NCBI RefSeq assembly: GCF_029227915.1
Contig: NC_079879.1
Coordinates: 29,950,501 to 30,014,500 of the forward strand
DNA from: Hydractinia symbiolongicarpus
Taxonomy: Eukaryota; Cnidaria; Hydrozoa; Anthoathecata; Hydractiniidae
Length of the DNA stretch: 64,000 nucleotides
Direction: 5' to 3'
A program made the position numbers and the translations under genes. This document shows positions 24,301-36,908 of this stretch, in pieces (position 1 is the stretch's first letter; each line of letters begins with the position of its first letter). The notes under the pieces were generated by a model. The model saw only the letters and a program-made list of their open reading frames with translations. It was not told the DNA's origin and did no database searches.

Positions 24301-27300
24301 TATTCTGTACCCCCTACAGTGCTGGGCGTACAAACATTTGGTAACGCCATAAGGGGTACAGAAAAAATCAGGTATGAATGCCTGAATTATTCTGTACCCC
24401 CCTACAATTCTAGGCGTACAAATATCTGGTAACGCCATAGAGGGTTGAGAATAAATCAGGTATGGATGCCTGAATTATTCTGTACCCCCCTACAGTTTTG
24501 GGCGTATAAATGTCTGGCAACGTCATAGGGGGTACAGAAAAAATCAGGTATTAATGCCTGAATTATTCTGTACCCCCCTACAGTTCTAGGCGTACAATAT
24601 TTGGCAACGCCATAGGGGTTACAGAGAAAATCAGGTATGAATGCCTGAATTATTCTGTACCCCCTACAGTTCTGGGCGTGCAAATATCTGGCAACGCCAT
24701 AGGGGGTACAGAAAAAATCAGGTATGGATGCCTGAAATATTCTGTACCCCCCCACAGTTCTGGGCGTACAAATATCCGGGTACGCCATGGGGGCTACAGA
24801 AAAAATCAGGTATGGATGCCTGAATTATTCTTTACACCCCTACAGTTCTAGGCGTACACTATCCGGCAACGCCATAGGGGGTACAGAAAAAATCAGGTAT
24901 GAATGCCTGAATTATTCTGTACCCCCCTACAGTTCTAGGCGTACAATATCTGGGAACGCCATAGGGGGTACAGAAAAAATCAGGTATGAATGCCTGAATT
25001 ATTCTGTACCCCCTACAGTTCTGGGCGTGCAAATATCTGGCAACGCCATAGGGGGTACAGAAAATATCAGGTATGGATGCCTGAAATATTCTGTACCCCC
25101 CCACAGTTCTGGGCGTACAAATATCCGGGTACGCCATGGGGGCTACAGAAAAAATCAGGTATGGATGCCTGAATTATTCTGTACACCCTTACAGTTCTTG
25201 GCGTAGAAGTATCTGGCAACGGCGAAGGGGGTACAGAAAAAATCAGGTATGGATGCCTGAATTATTCTGTACCCCCCTACAGTTCTGGGCGTACAAATAT
25301 CTGGGTACGCCATTATGGGTACAGAAAAAATCCGGTATGGATGCCGGAATTATTCTGTACCCCCCTACAGTTCTAGGCGTACAATATCTGGCAACGCCAC
25401 AGAGGGTACAGAAAAAATCAGGTATGAATGCCTGAATTATTCTGTACCCCCCTACAGTTTTGGGCGTATAAATGTCTGGCAACGTCATAGGGGGTACAGA
25501 AAAAATCAGGTATTAATGCCTGAATTATTCTGTACCCCCCTACAGTTCTAGGCGTACAATATTTGGCAACGCCATAGGGGTTACAGAGAAAATCAGGTAT
25601 GAATGCCTGAATTATTCTGTACCCCCTACAGTTCTGGGCGTGCAAATATCTGGCAACGCCATAGGGGGTACAGAAAAAATCAGGTATGGATGCCTGAAAT
25701 ATTCTGTACCCCCCCCCCCCCCACAGTTCTGGGCGTACAAATATCCGGGTACGCCATGGGGGCTACAGAAAAAATCAGGTATGGATGCCTGAATTATTCT
25801 GTACACCCCTACAGTTCTAGGCGTACACTATCCGGCAACGCCATAGGGGGTACAGAAAAAATCAGGTATGAATGCCTGAATTATTCTGTACCCCCCTACA
25901 GTTCTAGGCGTACAATATCTGGGAACGCCATAGGGGGTACAGAAAAAATCAGGTATGAATGCCTGAATTATTCTGTACCCCCTACAGTTCTGGGCGTGCA
26001 AATATCTGGCAACGCCATAGCGGGTACAGAAAAAATCAGGTATGGATGCCTGAAATATTCTGTACCCCCCCACAGTTCTGGGCGTACAAATATCCGGGTA
26101 CGCCATGGGGGCTACAGAAAAAATCAGGTATGGATGCCTGAATTATTCTGTACACCCTTACAGTTCTTGGCGTAGAAGTATCTGGCAACGGCGAAGGGGG
26201 TACAGAAAAAATCAGGTATGGATGCCTGAATTATTCTGTACCCCCCTACAGTTCTGGGCGTACAAATATCTGGGTACGCCATAGGGGGTACAGAAAAAAT
26301 CCGGTATGGATGCCGGAATTATTCTGTACCCCCCTACAGTTCTAGGCGTACAATATCTGGCAACGCCACAGGGGGTACAGAAAAAATCAGGTATGAATGC
26401 CTGAATTATTCTGTACCCCCCTACAGTTCTGGGCGTGCAAGTATCTGGCAACGCCATAGAGGGTACAGAAAAAATCAGGTATTAATGCCTGAATTATTCT
26501 GTACCCCCCCTACAGCTCTGGGCGTACAAATATCTGGGTACGCCATGGGGGGTACAGAAAAAATCAGGTAGGGATGCCTGAATTATTCTGTACCCCCCTA
26601 CAGTTCTAGGCGTACAATATCTGGCAACGCCACAGGGGGTACAGAAAAAATCAGGTATGAATGCCTGAATTATTCTGTACACCCCTACAATTCTGGGCGT
26701 GCAAATATCTGGCAACGCCATAGAGGGTACAGAAAAAATCAGGTATGGATGCCTGAATTATCCTGTACCGCCCTACTGTTTTGGGCGTATAAATATCTGG
26801 CAACGTCATAGGGGGTACAGAAAAAATCAGGTATGGATGCCTGAATTATTCTGTACCCCCCTACAGTTCTGGGCGTGCAAATATCTGGCAACGCCATAGA
26901 GGGTACAGAAAAAATCAAGTATGGATGCCTGAATTATTCTGTACCCCCTACAGTTTTGGGCGTATAAATGTCTGGCAACGTCATAGGGGGTACAGAAAAA
27001 ATCACGTATTAATGCCTGAATTATTCTGTACCCCCCAACAGTTTTGGGCGTATAAATGTCTGGCAACGTCATACGGGGTACAGAAAAAATCAGGTATTAA
27101 TGCCTGAATTATTCTGTACCCCCCTACAGTTCTAGGCGTACAATATCTGGCAACGCCATAGGGGGTACAGAAAAAATCAGGTATGAATGCCTGAATTATT
27201 CTGTACCCCCTACAGATCTGGGCGTGCAAATATCTGGCAACGCCATAGGGCGTACAGAAAAAATCACGTATGGATGCCTGAATTATTCTGTACCCCCCTA

Positions 27301-30300
27301 CAGTTCAGGGCGTACAAATATCTGGGTACGCCATGGGGGGTACAGAAAAAATCAGGTATGGAAGCCTGAATTATTCTGTACCCCCTACAGTTCTGGGCGT
27401 GCAAATATCTGGCAACGCCATAGGGGGTACAGAAGAAATCAGGTATGGATGCCTGAAATATTCTGTACCCCCCCACAGTTCTGGGCGTACAAATATCCGG
27501 GTACACCATGGGGGCTACAGAAAAAATCAGGTATGGATGCCTGAATTATTCTGTACACCCTTACAGTTCTTGGCGTAGTAGAATCTGGCAACGGCGAAGG
27601 GGGTACAGAAAAAATCAGGTATGGATGCCTGAATTATTCTGTACCCCCCTACAGTTCTGGGCGTACAAATATCTGGGTACGCCATGGTGGGTACAGAAAA
27701 AATCAGGTATGGATGCCTGAATTATTCTGTACCCCCCTACAGTTCTAGGCGTACAATATCTGGCAACGCCACAGGGGGTACAGAAAAAATCAGGTATGAA
27801 TGCCTGAATTATTTTGTACCCCCCTACAGTTCTGGGCGTGCAAATATCTGCCAACGCCATAGAGGGTACAGAAAAAATCAGGTATGGATGCCTGAATTAT
27901 CCTGTACCGCCCTACTGTTTTGGGCGTATAAATATCTGGCAACGTCATAGGGGGTACAGAAAAAATCAGGTATGGATGCCTGAATTATTCTGTACCCCCC
28001 TACAGTTCTGGGCGTGCAAATATCTGGCAACGCCATAGAGGGTACAGAAAAAATCAAGTATGGATGCCTGAATTATTCTGTACCCCCTACAGTTTTGGGC
28101 GTATAAATGTCTGGCAACGTCATAGGGGGTACAGAAAAAATCACGTATTAATGCCTGAATTATTCTGTACCCCCCTACAGTTTTGGGCGTATAAATGTCT
28201 GGCAACGTCATAGGGGGTACAGAAAAAATCAGGTATTAATGCCTGAATTATTCTGTACCCCCCTACAGTTCTAGGCGTACAATATCTGGCAACGCCATAG
28301 GGGGTACAGAAAAAATCAGGTATGGATGCCTGAATTATTCTGTACCCCCCTTCAGTTCTAGGCGTACGATATCTGGCAACGCCATAGGGGGTACAGAAAA
28401 AATCAGGTATGAATGCCTGAATTATTCTGTACCCCCCCCCCCCCCCCACAGTTCTGGGCGTACAAATATCCGGGTACGCCATGGGGGCTACAGAAAAAAT
28501 CAGGTATGGATGCCTGAGTTGTTCTGTACACCCTTACAGTTCTTGGCGTAGAAGTATATGGCAACGGCGAAGGGGGTACAGAAAAAATCAGGTATGGATG
28601 CCTGAATTATTCTGTACCCCCCTACAGTTCTGGGCGTACAAATATCTGGGTACGCCATGGGGGGTACAGAAAAAATCAAGTATGGATGCCTGAATTATTC
28701 TGTACCCCCCTACAGTTCTAGGCGTACAATATCTGGCAACGCCACAGGGGGTACAGAAAAAATCAGGTATGAATGCCTGAATTATTCCGTACCCCCCTAC
28801 AGTTCTGGGCGTGCAAATATCTGGCAACGCCATAGAGGGTACAGAAAAAATCAGGTATGGATGCCTGAATTATCCTGTACCCCCCTACTGTTTTGGGCGT
28901 ATAAATCTCTGGCAACGCCATAGGGGGTACAGAAAAAATCAGGTATTAATGCCTGAATTATTCTGTACCCCCCTACAGGTCTAGGCGTACAATATCTGGC
29001 AACGCCATAGGGAGTACAGAAAAATCAGGTATGAATGCCTGAATTATTCTGTACCCCCTACAGTTCTGGGCGTGCAAATATCTGGCAACATCATAGGGGG
29101 TACAGAAAAAATCAGGTATGGATGCCTGAATTATTCTGTACCCCCCTACAGTGCTGGTCGTACAAACATCTGGCAACGCCATATGGGGTACAAAAAAAAT
29201 CACGTATGAATGACTGAATTATTCTGTACCCCCTACAGTGCTGGGTGTACAAACATCTGGTAACGCCATAAGGGGTACAGAAAAAATCAGGTATTAATGC
29301 CTGAATTAATCTGTACCCCCTACAGTTCTGGGCGTGCAAATATCTGGGTACGCCATGGGGGGTACAGAAAAAATCAGGTATGGATGCCGGAATTATTCTG
29401 TACCCCCCTACAGTTTTAGGCGTGCAAATGTCTGGCAACGTCATAGGGGGTACAGAAAAAATCAGGTATTAATGCCTGAATTATTCTGTACCCCCCTACA
29501 GTTCTAGGCGTACAATATCTGGCAACGCCATAGGGGGTACAGAAAAAATCAGGTATGAATGCCTGAATTATTCTGTACCCCCTACAGTTCTGGGCGTGCA
29601 AATATATGGCAACCCCATAGGGGGTACAGAAAAAATCAGGTATGGATGCCTGAATTATTCTGTACCCCCCCCCCCCCCCCCCACAGTTCTGGGCGTACAA
29701 ATATCCGGGTATGCCATGGGGGCTACAGAAAAAATCAGGTATGGATGCCTGAATTATTCTGTACACCCTTAGAGTTCTTGGCGTAGAAGTATCTGGCAAC
29801 GGCAAAGGGGGTACAGAAAAAATCAGGTATGGATGCCTGAATTGTTCTGTACCCCCCTACAGTTCTGGGCGTACAAATATCTGGGTACGCCATGGGGGGT
29901 ACAGAAAAAATCAGGTATGGCTGCCTGAATTGTTCTGTACCCCCCTACAGTTCTAGACGTACAATATCTGGCAACGCCACAGGGGGTACAGAAAAATCAG
30001 GTATGAATGCCTGGATTATTCTGTACCCCCCTACAGTTCTGGGCGTGCAAATATCTGGCAACGCCATAGAGGGTACAGAAAAAATCAGGTATGGATGCCT
30101 GAATTATCCTGTACCCCCCTACTGCTTTGGGCGTATAAATATCTGGCAACGCCATAGGGGGTCCAGAAAAAATCAGGTATTAATGCCTGAATTATTGTGT
30201 ACCCCCCTACAGTTCTAGGCGTACAATATCTGGCAACGCCATAGGGGGTACAGAAAAAATCAGGTATGAATGCCTGAATTATTCTGTACCCCCTACAGTT

Positions 30301-30653
30301 CTGGGCGTGCAAATATCTGGCAACGTCATAGGGGGTACAGAAAAAATCAGGTATGGATGCCTGAATTATTCTGTACCCCCCTACAGTGCTGGTCGTACAA
30401 ACATCTGGCAACGCCATAGGGGGTACAAAAAAAATCACGTATGAATGACTGAATTATTCTGTACCCCCTACAGTGCTGGGCGTACAAACATCTGGTAACG
30501 CCATAAGGGGTACAGAAAAAATCAGGTATTAATGCCTGAATTAATCTGTACCCCCTGCAGTTCTGGGCGTGCAAATATCTGGGTACGCCATGGGGGGTAC
30601 AGAAAAAATCAGGTATGGATGCCGGAATTATTCTGTACCCCCCTACAGTTCTA
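18320..30653. repeat. About 87-bp palindromic satellite array, roughly 140 copies
   Basis: The first monomers lie 87 bases apart (ACGCC at 18,331, 18,418 and 18,505). Each contains a nested dyad: GGGGGTACAGAA pairs with TTCTGTACCCCC, and inside it TCAGG pairs with CCTGA around an 8-base loop. A second, weaker dyad, GGCGT...ACGCC, spans the monomer boundary. Several monomer classes differ in the linker (GGGCGTGCAAATATC, AGGCGTACAATATC, GGGCGTATAAATGTC, GGGCGTACAAATATCTGGGTACG). Blocks of classes recur at larger offsets, so the array is higher-order. Because 87 is 29 codons, frames stay open for hundreds of bases on both strands. These are not genes. The array ends at an assembly gap, so its true length is unknown. 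Confidence 0.95.
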
Positions 30654-31153
30654 NNNNNNNNNNNNNNNNNNNNNNNNNNNNNNNNNNNNNNNNNNNNNNN
30701 NNNNNNNNNNNNNNNNNNNNNNNNNNNNNNNNNNNNNNNNNNNNNNNNNNNNNNNNNNNNNNNNNNNNNNNNNNNNNNNNNNNNNNNNNNNNNNNNNNNN
30801 NNNNNNNNNNNNNNNNNNNNNNNNNNNNNNNNNNNNNNNNNNNNNNNNNNNNNNNNNNNNNNNNNNNNNNNNNNNNNNNNNNNNNNNNNNNNNNNNNNNN
30901 NNNNNNNNNNNNNNNNNNNNNNNNNNNNNNNNNNNNNNNNNNNNNNNNNNNNNNNNNNNNNNNNNNNNNNNNNNNNNNNNNNNNNNNNNNNNNNNNNNNN
31001 NNNNNNNNNNNNNNNNNNNNNNNNNNNNNNNNNNNNNNNNNNNNNNNNNNNNNNNNNNNNNNNNNNNNNNNNNNNNNNNNNNNNNNNNNNNNNNNNNNNN
31101 NNNNNNNNNNNNNNNNNNNNNNNNNNNNNNNNNNNNNNNNNNNNNNNNNNNNN
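30654..31153. other. Assembly gap of 500 Ns
   Basis: Exactly 500 Ns, a round number that usually marks a gap of unknown size. The satellite enters from the left and does not reappear on the right. Confidence 0.95.
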
Positions 31154-31393
31154 TTAAAAATTTGTCTTGGATAAATGATAAGGATTAAATAGCATTGATT
31201 TGCACGTGTGATTAACTGCACACCTTAACAAACCTGCACGATCACATACCTCTAACCAAATAGTCCGATAGTTAATAGGTGGTTGTTCATGTAAAGGTTG
31301 AGCTTTTGAGACTTTTATTTCCTTTTTCGCCAAGTTTTGTATTTTGTAATATGTAAAATTACAAATAAATTATAGCACTTAGGCTATTTAGGT

Positions 31394-31475
31394 ACAGTAC
31401 TGTGAAAATGTTTGTTAACATCGTGTTCGTGTAACAAGCGTGGTGCACACGAACCACGATAAAATCGTGGTCTTT
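31394..31475 (+). repeat. Direct repeat around CAGTACTGTGAAA, copy 1
   Basis: ACAGTACTGTGAAAATGTTT followed by GTTAACATCGTG and later CACGAACCACGAT. The same order recurs at 32204. The pair, about 810 bases apart, could be the ends of one element or two copies of a short repeat. Confidence 0.5.
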
Positions 31476-31760
31476 ATGTATAACAAACATTCTATCATGG
31501 CCACCACACTAATATTATCTCCACGAAGGATCGTGTGCCCCACGATTATTTTCGCGAGCTCCAAGATTTTTATAGTCAGTATAATTTAATTTTTCTTCTT
31601 TTCAAAAAAGCCTTTGATTAAAGTTAATTTGTTTGTTTCAGGTTTTATCAAGGTAAAAAAGCATATTCGTAGTTTTTGCTTAGTGTATACTTTTTCGTCG
31701 TGGACGTGATTGTATTTTTACAAAATATCATTGTCTAGAAAAGTTAAATTTGTCTGCGCG

Positions 31761-31990
31761 ATAGAAATGTTTTTTAGATCGCATTTTAAAAGTTTATAAA
31801 CGAAAAGCGGCTATAGAAATGTTTTTTAAGATCGCATTTTAAAAGTTTCTAAACGAAAAGCGGCGATAGAAATGTTTTTTAAGATCGCATTTTAAAAGTT
31901 TCTAAACGAAAAGCGGCAAAAGAAATGTTTTTAAGATCACATTTTAAAAGTTTCTAAACGAAAAGCGGCAATAGAAATGTTTTTTACATT
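31761..31990 (+). repeat. Minisatellite, 52-53 bp unit, about 4.3 copies
   Basis: ATAGAAATGTTTTTTAAGAT begins units at 31761, 31813, 31866, 31919 and 31971. Each unit continues with CGCATTTTAAAAG and ends in AAACGAAAAGCGGC. Confidence 0.9.
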
Positions 31991-32203
31991 CCATTTTGAT
32001 TCACGAACGATTAAAATCTATTATGTAGCTAGCTTTATGACAGCAAATTAAAACAACAAGAGTTAATTTAATATTTTGTCGTCGGTTTTTGTTTTAATTG
32101 ATGATCTAATATGGTCTTTAACAATAGAAGTTATCTATCGTGGGAGCCAAGGTGTAATGTTTAATTTTTGTTCTTGTAGTACACGAAACATGATCGTTAG
32201 GTC

Positions 32204-32285
32204 ACAGTACTGTGAAAGAGTTTGTTAACATCGTGGTTCATGTTTATTTCATGTTACGCACGAACCACGATAGCCTACGATGTTT
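32204..32285 (+). repeat. Direct repeat around CAGTACTGTGAAA, copy 2
   Basis: Matches 31394-31475 in its CAGTACTGTGAAA, GTTTGTTAACATCGTG and CACGAACCACGAT blocks, with differing spacers. Confidence 0.5.
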
Positions 32286-33097
32286 ATTTTTTTAGCAATC
32301 GTGAACATATTCTGCATAGAAGACATACATGTTGTGAAAATCTTTTGTTTTGTGTTAAAAATTTTAATGGATGTTAGTAGTTCAGGTGAATTCTATTCTG
32401 AAAACCAATAAAGATGTCTTAAAAATTATTTCCTAGACCACTTTTTAACTATATTTCAAATGAGCTTTAAAGTATACTTGATAAACTGCATAAACCAAAA
32501 TCAATATTTTTCAGGCCAAAGTGAGGACGTATATTTTGTAAGCACTTAACCTTGGTTGCGACCTTACGTTTTTGAAATAATCCAAAACTTTATATGCTCA
32601 TAACTTGACAAAAAGAATGGTATTAAGCTAAGATTTGGACCTTTTCATTATTTGTGCATATATAGTATATACCTTTAAAATATCAAATCAAAACAATCTT
32701 TTTTGTTTTTAAGTTATTCGTAATTTATTATGATTGTAGGACTTTATGCTGCAAACTCTTCTATGCAGAAGTTATTAGGTTTTAATAAAAGGAGCTTAAA
32801 ATGTAAGCATCTCTTCATGAAAAAATGAAGACAGAGAAAAAGACTTATGTCACCTTTGTGCTTCAAAAAATTTGAAATCTGTAAAAGATTATGACATAAA
32901 AAAATTTTTTTAATCAATTGGATGGCATAAGTATCTCAGAATGGCACTAAGTTCATTCTTCCCACCATTTATTTAATTTATAAACTGTAATTTAATATAG
33001 AACTTCACATAATATGAAAGGTTATTTATTGTATATAATTATTGTTTATTTATTTTTCAAGAAGAAAAGTTCATTGGCAACTTTACAACAACACAGA

Positions 33098-35961
33098 ATG
33101 TCTGATGCTGTATATGGTGCTCACCAGGTTTGTGTATAAATATTAATTTTCTGCCAGAGTTTTCACTCCTGGAGCTCTTTAATCTACTCCTCTTTGCTTT
33201 ATAATTTATTGACTTTAAGCTGCATTATTCCAATGATAATGATGGTGATGATGAATTAGCTCACTTTTTTCTATCTGAAAAGTCAAAAAAATCTTGTTCC
33301 ATATGCATACAATAACAATTATTTATTACAACATTTGCTGTTATTTTCTCATATAACAAAATGCAGTTCCTAACTTATGTGCTTCTTCTTTATAATAGTC
33401 CAGCTCAGAAGCAGGTCAGCTGTTAGCAACGTTTTGGCCAAGAGTTATGCATGATGTCCGGAATAAACCTCTTCAAACCCAAAAAGCTGTAGGTGTTTAT
33501 TACATTTTACGCATCTATTAGCAATAGTAGATGTTAAAACAGCTCTTCAGTCATAGGAAATCAACTTGTTTGACTGTATTTTGTCAAGAAGAAGTTTTGA
33601 TTACATTTCAATTGAATAGTGAAAACCAAATGTGTAATTTGCACTTGTTTTCATGCATATGTTAATTGAATACTTTAATCAGAGAAGGTTTTACCATAAA
33701 AGAAGTATTATCTAATCAGTATTTATGTTATTTGTTTTAGTTTATTTATAATGCAAAATGTAGGTATATGCATGTGTAAAAACAAACGTTTCTTAATATT
33801 TTAATATCATTAAACCCCTTGTTTCCTATAACATATCGAAAAGAATATCAAAATTTCTTTATTCACATAAGTTTATATCGTGGAATAGTATCAATACATT
33901 TTTATTCGCAAAAGTTTATCTCACAATTTTTTTTTGCATTCTTTAATTCTTGAAAATTTATTCAAAAAACATTTGGAGTTTTTTCACCTTGCAAAAGTTT
34001 CACTAACGCAAGTTTCTCTGATTAAAGTAATCAAATGGTATTGTGTATTGCTAGAGTTTATTTATATCTTCTTTCAGGGAAGTAGAAAAGATGAACCCAT
34101 TCAAGAATTGCCACTGGCAAGAATTAAAAAAATAATGAAGCAAGATGGTGAAGTAAAAATGATCAGTGCAGAAGTATGTGCACTAGTCATCAAAGTATTT
34201 CATTCTTTGATACAAAATGATTACATTACAATAAACCACTTCTTTTTTTTTTTTCTGTACAGGCACCAATTTTGTTTTCCAAAGCAGCAGAGATTTTTGT
34301 TAGTGAGTTATCATTACGAGCATGGATTCATACAGAAGATAATAAAAGGCGTACTTTACAGGTTGGCTTTTTTTACTATGCAATTAAAATTGTAGTTGGT
34401 GGTTGGTAACCTTTTCTACCTTTTGTTAACTTGTTTTCATAGCGTAACGATATTGCAATGGCTATCACAAAATATGATCAGTTTGATTTTCTTATCGATA
34501 TTGTGCCGAGAGATGAATTAAAACCAGCTAAACGCCAGGTATGTTTAGAAGGACTTTTTCATATATTTATGTATTTTTACTTTTTTTATGGACCAGCAAT
34601 AGATTAAATTTAAAGTAGCATAAATGGCAATACTACTTTTGCAACCAGACAGTTTTAATTGTAACTGTTCTTCTTTCTGCAGGAAGAAGTTATTCGACAA
34701 CCCCCGAATGTAATGGCACCAGAGCAGGTCCAATACTACTTCCAACTTTCCCAACTTCAACAACAATCTGGTGCGACTGGGTCACAACCAGCTACAGCTT
34801 CAACACCTCAAATAACCCAACTTCCGCCAGGTGCACAAATTATTCAACAACCAAATGGTCAAATCGTAATTGCAGCGCAGGCCCATCAAATTGCAGCATT
34901 GACTGCAAATGCGACTAATGTATGTATGGTCTTACTTTATGATTTGCATGATATTTACAGTGTATATGGCAATTATATGTTGCTATTTTTATTTAAGGCA
35001 CCGCAACAAACTCAAATAATTCAAATACCTGCTCAGGATGCTACTCCGTCAGCATCTGAAACACAACATGTATCCAATACAGAACAACAACTTGTTCAAG
35101 CAAGCTCAGTTTCGCAACCTAGTGGACAGGTATTTTGCCATGCAACTCACAGTGATCCCATTTGCTTTTTGAAATATTAATTCCCTGTGCGATCACCTGT
35201 TTTTGGAATCGGGTTTTTTTTTCTGTTGGAGAATTCTTATAACAGGGAGACCAAGATAGCAATTGTAAAATAATTCAACAATTTCGATGTGGCTATGAAA
35301 TATGAAGACAATAAATCATATTTTGACTAATTGTTTTAGTTTACTGCATCTGGTCAACAATTACATTATGTTCGAATTCCACAATCAGCTTTGCAGCAAA
35401 GTGGAGGAGCATCTAATTTGAGTCAAGTTATGCAACTTCAACAACAACAACAAACATCACAGCATCAACAGCAAGTTTCTTCAGCGGAATCACAAAACAA
35501 TGGATCAGAAACGAGACAACAAGAAAGCTCTTACTCACAAGTAAGTTGATGGCATTTTGTTGTACATTCGGTGTTGGGAAAATTGCTGCACGGTCACACT
35601 ATTTGTGGCCGGACCTTCTACAGAGAGAGGGCCTTATCTTATTCCTAGTGAAATCTCTCCAACCAGCTCCACCTGAAGCACAACCAAACTCATTATTAAG
35701 GGAATTGAATTGTCAGAAGACTTGACTTTTACAACTACCATAAAAATAGGATTTAAGCCAGGACCCACTGTTTCCGAAGCATAATGCTCCACCACTAAAC
35801 CATTACTACGCAAGAATTTGAATTCATTTGCTATTATGCTTTTTTTATTTTTGATTTTTTATAATCTCTAGATTTACCAGCAGTTACCTAGTGGACTACC
35901 AGCTGGTACAGTATACGTTATGTCTTCATCTCAAGTTGCGAATGAAAATTCCCAAGAGTAG
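33098..35961 (+). CDS. NFYC: Nuclear transcription factor Y subunit gamma (NF-YC)
   Basis: Exons 33098-33127, 33399-33488, 34078-34173, 34263-34361, 34443-34538, 34683-34919, 34998-35129, 35340-35540 and 35872-35961 are all phase 0 and give 356 aa. The histone-fold domain, about residues 51-130, is nearly textbook: [66 protein letters not shown]. It pairs with NF-YB, and with NF-YA binds CCAAT boxes in RNA polymerase II promoters in the nucleus. The rest is a Gln-rich activation region with QQ runs near residues 260-330. The short N-terminus keeps the FWPRVM motif of animal NF-YC. The ATG opens the exon's best frame and is preceded by a 5' UTR acceptor at 33,060. AATAAA occurs at 36,432. This is the most secure gene in the window. 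Confidence 0.95.
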
Positions 35962-36908
35962 GAACCATGATGTGACAAAGTGTGGCAAAAAAAAATGGTG
36001 ACAGTGGTTGGGTAGTTTCGTCGCTGAAAAGTCCAACTAATATGATCACTGATATTTTAGTTAACTCGAACTTTATAACTGTAGTGACAAATGCATCAAA
36101 TAACAGTTGACTTATAACAAACAGAAAAATATTCAAATATACAAAGTTTATGTTATGTTTATTAAAAAGTGTAAACAATGTGGAAATCAGTTTGTTATTA
36201 ATTGATATTACATATAAGAATGACTGTGTTTATATGCATGACTGGTGTACAAAAACGCTGTCAGAAGGTATAAAGCAAAATGGGAAAGTGAATGTTTTTT
36301 AAGCATGTATAAATTTAAAAACAGGTTTGGGTTTGCTTAGCAAACTTTTATTTTCAGATTAAAAATATGCTTATGGTATTTCAAAAAATCTTGTTTTACA
36401 ACAATAGCATTCTTCTGAGAAAAGACATATCAATAAAGTTGAGTGTCGTCATTATGCTTAGCATATGCTAGTGTTCTTAGTAAATCTGAGCCTGAATATG
36501 CTTATAAACATTATGCTTATAAATAAACCGTGCAATAGCCTATCATTTCGAAAATAATAATTACCTGTGATCTCGTTTTGTTGGTAGGAAAAGTCAAACT
36601 GATATTCAAACCTGATTTTTGTTGCAACTTTTTAAAGGTTCATAAGATATTGGAAAGCTCTAGTGAGTAGGGCGATATAATTATTTATGTTTTTGGAAGA
36701 ATTATTGTAAATATATTTTAATATTATTACTGAAAAAATATAGTGCGAATGGAGTATCGTTAATTTGTAAAACTAGATGTTCTTAATTTTTTTCTAATTT
36801 TATAGCCGATTTTTTTGGCCTTTTTTTATAACTAAGAAGTTATAAGAACTTGATTTGGCGATTGATATTCTTTATTCACATTTTTGTGAACGTTAATTTC
36901 CATTTTAG

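Larger units (their letters stand above)
31154..33060. other. Intergenic stretch upstream of NF-YC with repeats
   Basis: No coding region was recognised. It contains the direct repeats at 31394 and 32204 and the minisatellite at 31761, both listed separately. An AG acceptor at 33,060 suggests a 5' UTR intron of NF-YC, so the promoter and first non-coding exon probably lie here or in the gap. Confidence 0.4.

Noticed and set aside
18198..30650. Dozens of open frames of 60-190 codons on both strands with recurring 29-residue units such as MPELFCTPYSSGRANIWQRH
   Set aside because: They arise because the 87-bp monomer is a multiple of three and lacks stops in several frames on both strands. There is no start context, splice logic or codon bias, and the same DNA would encode unrelated repeats in opposite directions.
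18320..30653. CRISPR-like array
   Set aside because: The repeats are contiguous 87-bp monomers that vary along their whole length, with no constant-repeat/unique-spacer pattern, in a eukaryotic genome without cas genes.
30532..31221. Long frames crossing 30,654-31,153
   Set aside because: They consist of unknown residues over the N gap.
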